56,708 nucleotides of DNA from WHTX01 sp038255145 (lineage in GTDB: Bacteria > Actinomycetota > Acidimicrobiia > Acidimicrobiales > CAIXPF01), in the NCBI GenBank assembly GCA_038255145.1, contig JBBSLP010000036.1, positions 1 to 56,708 on the forward strand. The letters run 5' to 3'. This document shows, in pieces, positions 34,055 to 42,397 of the stretch (position 1 is its first letter; each line of letters starts with the position of its first letter). Under the pieces are notes generated by a model. It worked only from the letters and a program-made list of their open reading frames with translations. It had not been told where the DNA came from and searched no databases. The translations under genes were made by a program, and so were the position numbers.

Positions 34055-34444
34055 CTATCGGGGCCCTTCACGGACATCGGTGGCCGGGGGCCTTGGGACG
34101 ACAGCTGCCGCAGGGAGGTCGAGGGCGACCAGCACGCGGGCGGTGTCGGACAGATCGCCGACCAGCTTGCGCATGGGCCGGGGTAGGTTCTTGACCAGGG
34201 TGGGGACGGCGAGGAGCCAGCCACCGTCGATGTTGGGCTCCTCGTGCACGTCGACGACGGACAGGTCGTAGCGGCCGGCCAGGTGCAGCTCGCACAGGCG
34301 CCGGGCGTTGGCGATGGCCCGACCGGACAATCCAGACGCGCCGCTTACGAAGAGGGTGAGGTCGTAGAACGGCTCGGGACCGACGGCGGCCGCGGCGAGT
34401 GCGTCTTCGAAGCGCTTGAGCGTCCCATCATCGGGTCTGGTCAT
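34055..34444 (-). CDS. kaiB: KaiB-family protein (second copy)
   Basis: The 129-residue thioredoxin-like protein contains YDLTLFVSGASGLSGRAIANARRLCE and the KaiB signature LAVPTLVKNLPRPMRKLVGDLSDTARVLVALDL. In cyanobacteria KaiB binds phosphorylated KaiC and changes fold. No separate kaiA is present. The gene lies 2 bases after the first kaiB and 7 bases before the PAS-GGDEF-EAL gene. The extra 25-residue N-terminus and the proline-rich tail are unusual. KaiB homologues outside cyanobacteria often act in stress or timing switches rather than full clocks. Confidence 0.88.
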   Translation of the reverse strand: MTRPDDGTLKRFEDALAAAAVGPEPFYDLTLFVSGASGLSGRAIANARRLCELHLAGRYDLSVVDVHEEPNIDGGWLLAVPTLVKNLPRPMRKLVGDLSDTARVLVALDLPAAAVVPRPPATDVREGPR

Positions 34445-34446
34445 GG

Positions 34447-34773
34447 CTAGGTCTCGGGCTGGACCCGGAGACCGACCAGGACCCGCTCCGTGTCGGACAG
34501 ATCACCGATGATCTTGCGTAGCGGGGCCGGCAGTCGGCGCACCAGGGTGGGGATGGCCAGCACGTCGTCGCTGCGGGCCAGCGACGGGTGCTCGACGAGG
34601 TCGATGATCTCGATCTCGTAGCGACCGGCCAGGTGCGCCTCGCACATGGCCTTCAGGTTGGCGAACGCCCGCAACGACCTGGGCGATTGCCCGGCGACGT
34701 AGAGTCGCAGGTGCCAGAACTCGTCCTCGTCCTCGTCCTCGTCCTCGTGCACGCTGCCGTTGCTCCTGCGCAT
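34447..34773 (-). CDS. kaiB: KaiB-family protein with acidic N-terminus
   Basis: The 108-residue KaiB homologue reads FWHLRLYVAGQSPRSLRAFANLKAMCE and ends LAIPTLVRRLPAPLRKIIGDLSDTERVLVGL, very close to the cyanobacterial pattern. It begins with a run of alternating Glu-Asp encoded by a hexamer repeat (34721-34748). The start is uncertain because no clear ribosome site is seen. It directly follows kaiC (17-base gap) and is 2 bases from the next kaiB, so the three probably form one transcript and one protein complex. Confidence 0.87.
   Translation of the reverse strand: MRRSNGSVHEDEDEDEDEFWHLRLYVAGQSPRSLRAFANLKAMCEAHLAGRYEIEIIDLVEHPSLARSDDVLAIPTLVRRLPAPLRKIIGDLSDTERVLVGLRVQPET
34721..34748. 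repeat. Hexanucleotide tandem repeat in kaiB
   Basis: TCGTCC is repeated four times plus a partial copy, coding for (Glu-Asp)n on the minus strand. Copy changes would add or remove two residues without breaking the frame. Confidence 0.75.
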
Positions 34774-34790
34774 CTCATCGTGGCCGAGCA

Positions 34791-36644
34791 CTAGCCAACA
34801 CCGTGGTGATCGCGGGGCCGGGGGAAGTCCTTGGCCCCATCCGTGTCGGCCCGACGCAGCCGGCCCTGCTCGGCCCGCTGGCCGGCCCGGTCCTGGACCC
34901 CGTCCGAGCCGTGGCTCAGCAACCGCTCGACGAAGTCGGCCTCGTCCTCGAACTCGCGCCACAGCGTCGCCGTCTGGGCCTCGACCGACTCGCGGCGCCG
35001 CTCGAGGGCCACCCGGCGCTGCTCGAGGTCCTCCAGTCGGGCCGACCCGTCGGTGCGCTCCTTGGCCTCCTGGGCCTGTCGGGCCGAGCCGGTGAGCACC
35101 CCCTGGGGACCTACGTACACGTCGGCCAGTTCGATGCCCTGGCCGGTGAGCAGGAACTCCCGGATCTGGTTCGAGTGGGCCATGCCCCGGGACTTGCGCA
35201 CGTAGAGCACCCGGTTGTGCTCGCCGTTGCCCTCCATGGACTTCAGCAGGAGCCAGGTGTCCACCAGTGAGGCGATCTGATGGTCGGCGTGATCGGGCAC
35301 GGCGTCGGAGTTGAGGCTGGTGAACAGTGCGGTGACGCCCTTGGCCTTGAGGAAGTCGACCTGGCGGGTGACGAGGGCGGACACGTCCTCCCCGGTGCCG
35401 ATGTCCAGCAGGTCCGACACCGGGTCCATGACCACGGCGGCGGGGTCGAACTCGCCCACGAACTTCTGCATGTCGAAGAGGTGGGCCTCGAGGCCCAACA
35501 GGTTGGGTCGGAAGCACCGGAAGTGGAGGAGGTCGGCATCGATCCAGCGCTGGAGGTTGATGCCGACGGAGGACATGTTGCGCACGATCTCGGCCTCGGA
35601 CTCCTCGAAGGCGAAGTACATGGCCCGCTCGCCCCGGGCGCACGTGGCGTCGCAGAACTGGGCGGCCAGTGTCGACTTGCCCGTCCCTGCGCTGCCGCTG
35701 ACCAGCACGGTGCTGCCCCGGTAGAAGCCACCGTCGCCGAGCATGGCGTCGAGGCGACCGACCCCGGTGGACACCCGCTCCGTGGACACACCGTGGCGCA
35801 GGCCGAGGGAGGTGATGGGGAGCACCGACACCCCGGTCTCACCGATGAGGAAGGGGTACTCGTTCGTCCCGTGCAGGGTGCCCCGGTACTTGAGGATGCG
35901 CAGCCGACGGGTCGAGGTCTGCTCGGTCACGCGGTGATCGAGGACGATCACGCAGTCCGAGACGTACTCCTCGATGCCGTGGCGGGTCAGGGTGCCGTCG
36001 CCCCGCTCGCCGGTGATGATGGCGGTGATCCCCCGCGCCTTGAGCCACAGGAACAGCCGGCGCAGCTCGGCCCGGATCACGGCGGTGTTGGCGAACGCCC
36101 CGAACAGGGTCTCGATGGTGTCGATGACCACCCGCTTGGCACCCACCTGGTCGATGGCCGCGCCCAAGCGGAGGAACAGCCCTTCGAGGTCCCAGTCACC
36201 GGTCTCCTCGACCTCGGCGCCGACCATGTTGACGTGGTCGATCACCAGATGGCCGTCGGCCTCGAGCTGGGTCAGGTCGAAGCCCAGGGAGGCCACGTTG
36301 GCGGTGAGGTCCTCGGCCGACTCCTCGAAGGCGAGGAAGACGCCGGGTTCGTCGAACTGGGTGATGCCCCGGACGATGAACTCCATGGCCAGCAGCGTCT
36401 TGCCACACCCGGCGGGGCCGCACACCAGGGTGGGCCGCCCGTGGGGCAGGCCCCCGCCGGTGACCTCGTCCAGCCCGCTGATGCCCGTGGGCGTCTTGGG
36501 CAGCTCCTTGAGGGCGGTTCCTCCGCCGGGCGCGCCGGTTCGATGAGCTTCGATCCCGGTCTTGGTCGTCAACAGCTCGTACCTCTCGTCCAGGAGGCGT
36601 CGAGCCAGTTTCGGTGAAGGCGTGGGCCGACCGGCCCCAGACAT
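34791..36644 (-). CDS. kaiC: KaiC-family clock/switch ATPase
   Basis: The protein has two RecA-like domains as in KaiC. CI has the P-loop GPAGCGKT (about residue 76) and the paired glutamates in AFEESAED (about 105). CII has GSAGTGKS (about 318) and FEESEAE (about 346). The segment matching the cyanobacterial phosphorylation pair (HISTITDT) reads HQIASLVDT near residue 456, so the first serine is alanine and the threonine is serine. The C-terminal 80 residues are a charged likely coiled-coil extension. The start is uncertain; ATG at 36644 gives 617 residues. It is followed by two kaiB genes. Confidence 0.9.
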   Translation of the reverse strand: MSGAGRPTPSPKLARRLLDERYELLTTKTGIEAHRTGAPGGGTALKELPKTPTGISGLDEVTGGGLPHGRPTLVCGPAGCGKTLLAMEFIVRGITQFDEPGVFLAFEESAEDLTANVASLGFDLTQLEADGHLVIDHVNMVGAEVEETGDWDLEGLFLRLGAAIDQVGAKRVVIDTIETLFGAFANTAVIRAELRRLFLWLKARGITAIITGERGDGTLTRHGIEEYVSDCVIVLDHRVTEQTSTRRLRILKYRGTLHGTNEYPFLIGETGVSVLPITSLGLRHGVSTERVSTGVGRLDAMLGDGGFYRGSTVLVSGSAGTGKSTLAAQFCDATCARGERAMYFAFEESEAEIVRNMSSVGINLQRWIDADLLHFRCFRPNLLGLEAHLFDMQKFVGEFDPAAVVMDPVSDLLDIGTGEDVSALVTRQVDFLKAKGVTALFTSLNSDAVPDHADHQIASLVDTWLLLKSMEGNGEHNRVLYVRKSRGMAHSNQIREFLLTGQGIELADVYVGPQGVLTGSARQAQEAKERTDGSARLEDLEQRRVALERRRESVEAQTATLWREFEDEADFVERLLSHGSDGVQDRAGQRAEQGRLRRADTDGAKDFPRPRDHHGVG

Positions 36645-36689
36645 CCCGACCAGGCGTCTCTCGAAGTGTCGAAGCCGGACGAGTGCCGG

Positions 36690-36760
36690 CCGCTCAAGCG
36701 ATGATGTTATCACATAGCGGTTGAAGCATCACTCATTGTGGGGAGTTTACGGACGCTGTG
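36690..36760 (-). promoter_or_regulatory. AT-rich promoter region of the kai operon
   Basis: This stretch, about 45-115 bases upstream of kaiC, is clearly A/T-richer than its surroundings. On the minus strand it includes two TTCAAC copies and GTGATAACATC, which could give -35 and -10 elements. It lies between kaiC and the 3' end of the vapC gene. The exact start site cannot be fixed from sequence. Confidence 0.4.
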
Positions 36761-36779
36761 TTGAAGGACGGAGGCGCCC

Positions 36780-37175
36780 TCAGCGTGGCGCAATGACGGC
36801 GATGCCGAGCAGGCGCGCCGCCGCGCTGAACCTCTCGTCATAGACCACCAGGCCATCGAGCTCGTCGCCGAGATCGAGGGCGGCTGCGAGGTGGACGGCG
36901 TCGAGGCTCCGCAGGGACCCGGGACCCAGCTCGGCAGCCCGCTCGAACGTCGCCGTCGGCAAGGACAGCAGCGTCACCCCGTCGAGCACCTCGCGGGCTC
37001 TCGTCATCTGCTCGGGGGCGGCTCGTCGGGTCGCTCGCAGCAGTTCGGTGCGCAACAGGTCACTGGAGACCACCTCGTCCCCATCGTGGTCCGCCAGCCA
37101 CGCCATCAAGGCCGTCGACTCGAGCTCCATCACGACGAGCTTCACCGCGGCGGAGGTGTCGAGATAGTACGCCAT
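36780..37175 (-). CDS. vapC: PIN-domain toxin, VapC type
   Basis: The 131-residue protein has the PIN ribonuclease acidic set: D6 in YYLDTSA, E44 in RTELLR, D92 in SLDAVHLAAA and D113 in VYDERF. VapC toxins cleave tRNA or rRNA when freed from the antitoxin. The ATG overlaps the antitoxin stop as TGATG, the usual toxin-antitoxin coupling. It sits behind the kai promoter region and looks functional. Confidence 0.88.
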   Translation of the reverse strand: MAYYLDTSAAVKLVVMELESTALMAWLADHDGDEVVSSDLLRTELLRATRRAAPEQMTRAREVLDGVTLLSLPTATFERAAELGPGSLRSLDAVHLAAALDLGDELDGLVVYDERFSAAARLLGIAVIAPR

Positions 37176-37453
37176 CAGTAGCGTTCGTCGTCCCGCATCT
37201 CCTCCAGGACCTGGGTGAGCGTCGGGCTGGGGCCAACCGGTGCTGGAGGAGGCGGACAGAGCTCGCTGAGGGCGCGCTTCCGCCGCCGGGCTCGGCCCGT
37301 GGCCAGCAGCCCTTCGAGCCTGGTGCTGGGAAGCGGGCCCAGCTGGGCCACCGGGCGGCCGCGATCGGTGATGGTCACGACCTCGCCAGCAGCCGCTTCG
37401 GCGACGACGGCAGACGCGTTCTGCTTGAGGGCCCGCACGCCGACCTGCTTCAT
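37175..37453 (-). CDS. vapB: Phd/VapB-type antitoxin
   Basis: The 92-residue protein begins MKQVGVRALKQNASAVVAEAAAGEVVTITDRGRPVAQLGPL. This is the Phd/YefM-like DNA-binding fold of antitoxins; the rest is a proline-containing toxin-binding tail ending MRDDERY. The gene is first of the pair. TACGCT ends 7 bases before the ATG and no ribosome site is present, so a leaderless message and autorepression at this promoter are likely. Confidence 0.87.
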   Translation of the reverse strand: MKQVGVRALKQNASAVVAEAAAGEVVTITDRGRPVAQLGPLPSTRLEGLLATGRARRRKRALSELCPPPPAPVGPSPTLTQVLEEMRDDERY

Positions 37454-37524
37454 GTGCTACAGCGTAGACCATGGCGGCCGGGGATCGACGACCACCTTGC
37501 CGGCCGTCGTCCCCGTCATGCTGG

Positions 37525-38589
37525 TCAGCTGGCGGCGAGGGCGTCGAGGATCTGGTCGGCCGAGTCGGCCAGCACGGGTACGGCTTCGGCGATGGTCTCG
37601 TGGCGGGGGTTGGCCGAGTCACCCTGGAGCCAGCGGTGGTGGAGCTGGGCCACGACCACCGCCGTCTTCCACTGGGCAAAGGCCTCATACCACCCGGCCT
37701 GGCTGCAGTCGAAGCCGGTGCGGGTGGCGTAGCGCTCGATCACCTCGGCCCGGGTGGGCAGGCCGAAGGTGCGCATGGTGTCCTCGCGGCCGCGCCACGC
37801 TCCCGGGGGGTCAGAAGGGTCGGGCCAGTAGTTCAACAGGGTGCCCAGGTCGACGAGGGGGTCACCGACGGTGGTCATGTCCCAGTCGAAGATGGAGGTG
37901 GCCCGGTCGGGCTCGCCCACGGCGAACTGGCAGTTGTCCAGCTTGGGGTCGTTGTGCACCAGGGCGGTGACCGTCGACGTGGGCAGGGTCTCGGCCAGAC
38001 GGACGGCCACCGAGTCCATCACCGGGAGGGGGTTGTCGTCCTTGACCCGCGACCACCGGTCCGACCAGCCCTTGACCTGGCGGGCCACGAAGCCCTCGGG
38101 CTTGCCCAGGTCGGCCAGGTCGACGGCGGCGGGGTCGAGCAGGGCCAGGTCGGCGAAGGCGTCGATGACGGCGAAGCCCAGGCGGCGGCCCACCTCGGGC
38201 AGGTCGGCCAGGGAGGGGGGGATCTCGTCGCGGATGACCTCGCCCTGGCGCCGCTCCATGAGGAAGAAGTCGGCCCCCAGCACCGAGTGGTCCTGGCAGA
38301 AGGCGTAGGCCCGCGGCGCCCGGTCGAAGTCCCGCCACAGCCGCGACAGCACCTTGTACTCGCGGCCCATGTCGTGGGCGCCGGGGGCGATGGTGCCGAA
38401 GGGCGGTCGTCGCAGCACCAGCTCGGCCCCGCCCACCCGGACCAGGTAGGTCAGGTTGGCGCTGCCCCCGGGGAACTGCAGCACCTCGATGTCACCGTCG
38501 AGCTCGGGCAGTTCCCGGCGCATGAAGCCCCGGAGCCGGTCGACGTCGAGCTCGTCGCCGGTGCGTACCTCTTCCGCCTCGTCAGCCAT
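37525..38589 (-). CDS. APH-family phosphotransferase (ACAD10/11-like)
   Basis: The 354-residue kinase-like protein has VLRRPPFGTIAPGAHDMGREYKVL, the catalytic HNDPKLDN (about residue 211) and metal-binding FDWDMTTVGDPLVDLG. This subgroup resembles the kinase half of acyl-CoA dehydrogenase 10/11 proteins, which phosphorylate hydroxyacyl substrates, rather than true antibiotic-resistance enzymes. Resistance is not indicated. The start follows TAGGGT by 7 bases, probably leaderless. It is divergent from the esterase gene across a 14-bp perfect inverted repeat. Confidence 0.85.
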   Translation of the reverse strand: MADEAEEVRTGDELDVDRLRGFMRRELPELDGDIEVLQFPGGSANLTYLVRVGGAELVLRRPPFGTIAPGAHDMGREYKVLSRLWRDFDRAPRAYAFCQDHSVLGADFFLMERRQGEVIRDEIPPSLADLPEVGRRLGFAVIDAFADLALLDPAAVDLADLGKPEGFVARQVKGWSDRWSRVKDDNPLPVMDSVAVRLAETLPTSTVTALVHNDPKLDNCQFAVGEPDRATSIFDWDMTTVGDPLVDLGTLLNYWPDPSDPPGAWRGREDTMRTFGLPTRAEVIERYATRTGFDCSQAGWYEAFAQWKTAVVVAQLHHRWLQGDSANPRHETIAEAVPVLADSADQILDALAAS

Positions 38590-38601
38590 GGCCCGGACCC
38601 T

Positions 38602-38650
38602 AATCGGGCACGGCCGCGGGGTCCGGAGGGGTCCGTGGCCGTGCCCGATT
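38602..38650. promoter_or_regulatory. 14-bp perfect inverted repeat between divergent genes
   Basis: AATCGGGCACGGCC (38602-38615) is the exact reverse complement of GGCCGTGCCCGATT (38637-38650), separated by 21 bases. It touches the -10 box of the leftward gene and lies 82 bases before the rightward start. A two-site operator is most likely. Confidence 0.6.
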
Positions 38651-38731
38651 GGTGGGGGCGACGGGGGAGGGGAGTCTTTCCTAGGCTGCGCTCGTCCGGA
38701 CGGGCCGGGCACGCTGCTGCAGGGGGAACGC

Positions 38732-39724
38732 ATGGACGTCGCCGGGTTGATCGATCCCGAGATCGCCGAGGCGCTGGCCGCGCTGCCGGCCTTCGTGGCC
38801 CTCGACGACGAGGTGCTGCCCAAGGTGCGCCGCCAGCGCGACACCCTGAGCGCGACGTTGGCGGCCCAGTGCTCCGACGCCGTGGTCCGCACCGAGCACG
38901 TCGTGCCCGGTGCCCCGGGGGACCCCGATGTGGTGCTGCGGGTGCACCGCCCCGCGGGCGGTGGGGGACAGGGGCCGGACGGCCCCCTGCCCTGCCTGTA
39001 CTGGATGCACGGTGGCGGATACGTCATCGGCACCGCCCTCGGTGACGACCCCCGCTTGGACCGCTGGTGCCCCATGTTCGGCTGCGTCGGCGTGTCCGTC
39101 GAGTACCGCCTGGCCCCCGAGACGGCCTACCCGGGGCCTCTCGACGATGCCTACGCCGGGTTGCGCTGGGTGGCCGACCACGCCGACGAGCTGGGCATCG
39201 ACCCCACCCGCCTCGGCATCGGCGGGGCCAGTGCCGGCGCCGGGCTGGCCGCGGGCCTGGCGCTGTTGGCCCGCGATCGTGCCGAGGTGCCCCTGGCCTT
39301 CCAGCTGCTCATCTACCCCATGCTCGACGACCGCATCGCCGGCACATCGACCACGTGGGAGGTCCCGGTGTGGGCGCCGACCTCCAACCGCTACGGCTGG
39401 GGTGCCTACCTGGGCGACCTCTTCGGCGGTGAGCCCCCGGCATACGCGGCCGCGGCCCGGGCCACCGACCTGTCCGGCCTGCCCCCGGCCTTCATCTCGG
39501 TGGGGACGCTGGACGGCTTCCTGGACGAGGACGTCGACTACGCCCTGCGCCTCAACCACGCCGGCGTGCCCACTGAACTGCACGTGTACCCCGGGGCACC
39601 GCACGGTTTCGACCTCTTCGCCCCGGGGACGGCCCTGGCCAGGCGGGCCACGGCCGAGCTCGAGACCTGGCTGGCCGCTGCCCTGGCCGGGGACCGGGCC
39701 AAGGTGGCCACCCCCACCAGCTGA
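38732..39724 (+). CDS. Alpha/beta hydrolase of the hormone-sensitive-lipase family
   Basis: The 330-residue esterase has the HGGG oxyanion motif (WMHGGGYVIG, about residue 93) and the nucleophile in GGASAGAG (about 166). The acid is likely in VGTLDGFLDEDVDY and the histidine in GAPHGFDLF. It hydrolyses acyl esters of unknown type. AGGGGGA precedes the ATG. It is divergent from the APH gene and followed by a terminator. Confidence 0.88.
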   Translation: MDVAGLIDPEIAEALAALPAFVALDDEVLPKVRRQRDTLSATLAAQCSDAVVRTEHVVPGAPGDPDVVLRVHRPAGGGGQGPDGPLPCLYWMHGGGYVIGTALGDDPRLDRWCPMFGCVGVSVEYRLAPETAYPGPLDDAYAGLRWVADHADELGIDPTRLGIGGASAGAGLAAGLALLARDRAEVPLAFQLLIYPMLDDRIAGTSTTWEVPVWAPTSNRYGWGAYLGDLFGGEPPAYAAAARATDLSGLPPAFISVGTLDGFLDEDVDYALRLNHAGVPTELHVYPGAPHGFDLFAPGTALARRATAELETWLAAALAGDRAKVATPTS

Positions 39725-39738
39725 GACGCCCGGGGGGT

Positions 39739-39770
39739 GCCGATGTCGCCGCCGTGTGGCGGACATCGGC
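39739..39770 (+). terminator. Hairpin after the esterase
   Basis: GCCGATGTC pairs with GACATCGGC, with a further inner CGCC/GGCG stem and a 2-base bulge. It lies 15 bases after the stop. There is no T-run. Confidence 0.55.
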
Positions 39771-39833
39771 GGCCGGCTCGGAGATCAAGTTCCCTCGTAC
39801 GGTGACCGATGAGTGGTCGACGAGGGAGACCCG

Positions 39834-40739
39834 ATGTCTGCTGCACACCTGCTGGACGTAGCGCCACCCGACGCCGCGCTGCTGGACGCCATCCCTGACG
39901 CCACCGCCGTCGTCGACGGCGCGGGCGCGATCGTGGCCGTCAACCGAGCCTGGCGCATGTTCACCGTGGACAACGGGGGCGATCCTGCTCGCACGAGCGT
40001 CGGGACGAACTACCTCGACGTCTGCGCACGTTCGGCTGCTGACGGCTGCGCCGATGCCGTCGCCGTCACCGCCGGCCTTCGTGCCGTCATGGATGGCCAC
40101 ACGGTCGAGTCCGACCTCGAGTACCCGTGCCCCTCGCCCGAGGTGGGCCGGTGGTTCGTGCTGCGCGTCACCCCCATCGACGGGCCCGAGCGCCGCATGC
40201 TCATCTCCCACGTCAACATCAGCCGCCGCAAGCTGGCCGAACAGGACATGGAACGCCGGGCCACGCTCGACCCGCTGACCGGGCTGGGCAACCGCTCGCT
40301 GTTCAGCCAGCGCCTCGCCTCGGCGTTGACGCCCCGCCCCCATCGGCCGGCGGAGGCCGACGTGGGGTTGCTCTACCTCGACCTCGACGGGTTCAAGCCG
40401 GTCAACGACACCTACGGTCACGCGGCGGGGGATGAGGTACTGCGGGTGGCTGCCGCTCGGATGACCCAGGTGGTCCGGCCCCAGGACACCCTGGCCCGCA
40501 TGGGAGGGGACGAGTTCGCGGTCGTCGCCCCCCGCATCACCGCCCGGGGCCTGGTCGGCCTGGAGGCCAGGATCAGCGAAGCCCTGTCCCACCCGTACCT
40601 CATCCACGGCGGCCACGTCGACGTCGGCGCCAGTGTGGGTGCGCACCTCGCCAGGTCCGGCGACGACCTCGACGAGGTCGTCGCCCGAGCCGACGAAGCC
40701 ATGTACAGGGTCAAGGCTACCCGCGTCGGTCGGGGCTGA
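39834..40739 (+). CDS. PAS-GGDEF diguanylate cyclase
   Basis: The 301-residue cytosolic protein has a PAS sensor (LLDAIPDATAVVDGAGAIVAVNRAWRMF) and a GGDEF domain. The latter shows DPLTGLGNRSLF, DLDGFKPVNDTYGHAAGDEVL, MGGDEF and an RPQD inhibitory site. It likely makes cyclic-di-GMP with product inhibition. It has no EAL domain, unlike the two enzymes at 30-34 kb. The ATG at 39834 follows CGAGGGA. It is a third c-di-GMP gene in the window and is transcribed on its own. Confidence 0.88.
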   Translation: MSAAHLLDVAPPDAALLDAIPDATAVVDGAGAIVAVNRAWRMFTVDNGGDPARTSVGTNYLDVCARSAADGCADAVAVTAGLRAVMDGHTVESDLEYPCPSPEVGRWFVLRVTPIDGPERRMLISHVNISRRKLAEQDMERRATLDPLTGLGNRSLFSQRLASALTPRPHRPAEADVGLLYLDLDGFKPVNDTYGHAAGDEVLRVAAARMTQVVRPQDTLARMGGDEFAVVAPRITARGLVGLEARISEALSHPYLIHGGHVDVGASVGAHLARSGDDLDEVVARADEAMYRVKATRVGRG

Positions 40740-40749
40740 TCCCCGACCG
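40727..40749. terminator. Hairpin spanning the GGDEF stop codon
   Basis: CGGTCGGGG and CCCCGACCG form a perfect 9-bp stem with loop CTGAT that contains the TGA. It lies between convergent genes and could stop transcription from both sides. Confidence 0.6.
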
Positions 40750-40767
40750 GCCGCTCGCCGAGCCGGC

Positions 40768-42246
40768 TCAGTGGGCGGGGACGAAGGTGTCCTCGGTGTC
40801 CGCGCCGGCCTGCCCGGACCTGGGGCGGTGCAGGGTGGCGGCGGCGTCGACGTCGCGGATGAGGACGAAGGCGCACACGGCCCCGATGGCCACCAGCACC
40901 GTCGCCGCGGCGAAGCCGGCGTGGAAGCCGTCGAGCATGGCCGAGGAGACCTCGGCCGGGCCGTCTGCGCTGGACATGAACGAGTTGGTGGTGCTGACCC
41001 ACACCGTGGCCAGGGTGGCCACGCCCAGGGCCGCGGCGACCTGGCGCTGGGTGGTGTGGATGGCCGAGGCCCGCCCCGTGTCGGTGGGGGCGATGTTGGC
41101 GTACGTGGCCGCCTGCAGGGGCACGAACGAGAAGGCCATGAAGAGGCCCCGCAGGAACATGATCCCCCGGATGGACCACAGGCTGGTGTGCAGGTCGACG
41201 AACACGAAGGCCAGGCTGACGATGGCCACCCCGGTGAGCCCGAAGGTCATCAGTCGACGGGGTCCGATGCGGTGGTAGAGCCGGCCCACCAGCTGGCTCG
41301 AGATCATGACGCCCACGGCCTGGGGGAAGGTGGTCAGACCGGACTCGAAGGCGCTGAGTCCCCGGAAGGTCTGCAGGAACAGGGGGAGCAGGAACAGGGC
41401 GCCGGCGAAGCTGCCGTAGGTCAGCGACATGATGAAGTTGGCGTTGCGGAACATCCGGTCCCGGTACAGGCGCAGGGCGAGCATGGGGTGGGGCACCCGC
41501 AGTTCGACGAGGACCAGGGCGGTGAACATGGCCAGGCCGACCACGGCACTGCCCCACACCAGGGGGGACGTCCAGCCTCGTTCCGGCCCTTCGGACAGGG
41601 CGAACAGCACCAGGGCCAGCCCCGCCCCCGACAAGACGAACCCGGGTAGGTCGAAGGCCCCGGCGGTCTCCTCCTTGTGCTCCTTGAGCAGGAGGAAGCC
41701 GATGAGCAGGCCGAGGACGCCCATGGGCAGGTTCACGTAGAAGATCCACCGCCACGACACCGAGGTGACCAGGTAGCCACCGATGATGGGGCCGACGGCA
41801 GGGGCGAGGACGGTGGGGATGATGAGGATGGTCGAGGCCTTGGCCCGCTCGACGGGAGGGAAGGCCCGGAACAACATGGCCGTGCCCACCGGGGTGAGCA
41901 TGCCCCCACCCACCCCCTGCAGCACCCGGAAGGCGATGAGCTCGTTGAGGCTGGTGGCCAGCCCGCACAGGGCCGACGCCGTGGTGAACACGAACAGGGC
42001 GAACAGGAACGTCTTCTTCGTCCCGAAGCGGTCACCGACCCAGCCCGAGGCGGGGATGAAGACGGCCAGGGACAGCAGGTAACCGAGGATCACCCACTCG
42101 ATGGACGCCTCGCCGGTGTTGAACTCCTTGGCCAGCGTGGGCAGGGCCACGTTGACGATGGTCGTGTCCATGATGTCCATGAACAGCCCGACCACGAAGA
42201 TCGACGCCACGACCCACTTGTAGGGGATGTTGCGCAGCGCGTTCAC
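40768..42246 (-). CDS. DHA2-family (EmrB/QacA type) MFS exporter
   Basis: About 492 residues with 14 predicted membrane helices. LFMDIMDTTIVNVALPTLAKEFN is the DHA2 helix-1 motif, GDRFGTKKTFLFALFVFTTAS is the conserved loop 2-3, and FRVLQGVGGGMLTPVG is motif C-like. It exports drugs or metabolites by proton antiport. The start is chosen at a GTG with GAGGTGGG upstream; a GTG 12 bases earlier is the alternative. It is divergent from the citrate synthase gene. No local regulator is seen. Confidence 0.87.
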   Translation of the reverse strand: MNALRNIPYKWVVASIFVVGLFMDIMDTTIVNVALPTLAKEFNTGEASIEWVILGYLLSLAVFIPASGWVGDRFGTKKTFLFALFVFTTASALCGLATSLNELIAFRVLQGVGGGMLTPVGTAMLFRAFPPVERAKASTILIIPTVLAPAVGPIIGGYLVTSVSWRWIFYVNLPMGVLGLLIGFLLLKEHKEETAGAFDLPGFVLSGAGLALVLFALSEGPERGWTSPLVWGSAVVGLAMFTALVLVELRVPHPMLALRLYRDRMFRNANFIMSLTYGSFAGALFLLPLFLQTFRGLSAFESGLTTFPQAVGVMISSQLVGRLYHRIGPRRLMTFGLTGVAIVSLAFVFVDLHTSLWSIRGIMFLRGLFMAFSFVPLQAATYANIAPTDTGRASAIHTTQRQVAAALGVATLATVWVSTTNSFMSSADGPAEVSSAMLDGFHAGFAAATVLVAIGAVCAFVLIRDVDAAATLHRPRSGQAGADTEDTFVPAH

Positions 42247-42397
42247 GAACGGCCCCACCTCGCACTCGGCCCGCCGACGGCAGGCGACCTAGTAACGCTA
42301 CGACCGGGTTTCGTATCAGGACAAGGCAGCGGCGGCGATCCTGGCAGTGACAGGCGTAACGTCCGACCTCTGATGTCGACCGAGCGGAGCTGAACGG

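Noticed and set aside
34721..34748. Possible CRISPR-like or short regulatory repeat
   Set aside because: It is a simple in-frame hexamer inside a kaiB gene, with no spacers.
37525..38589. Aminoglycoside resistance gene
   Set aside because: The sequence fits the ACAD10/11-like APH subgroup in a metabolic setting, without features of resistance enzymes.
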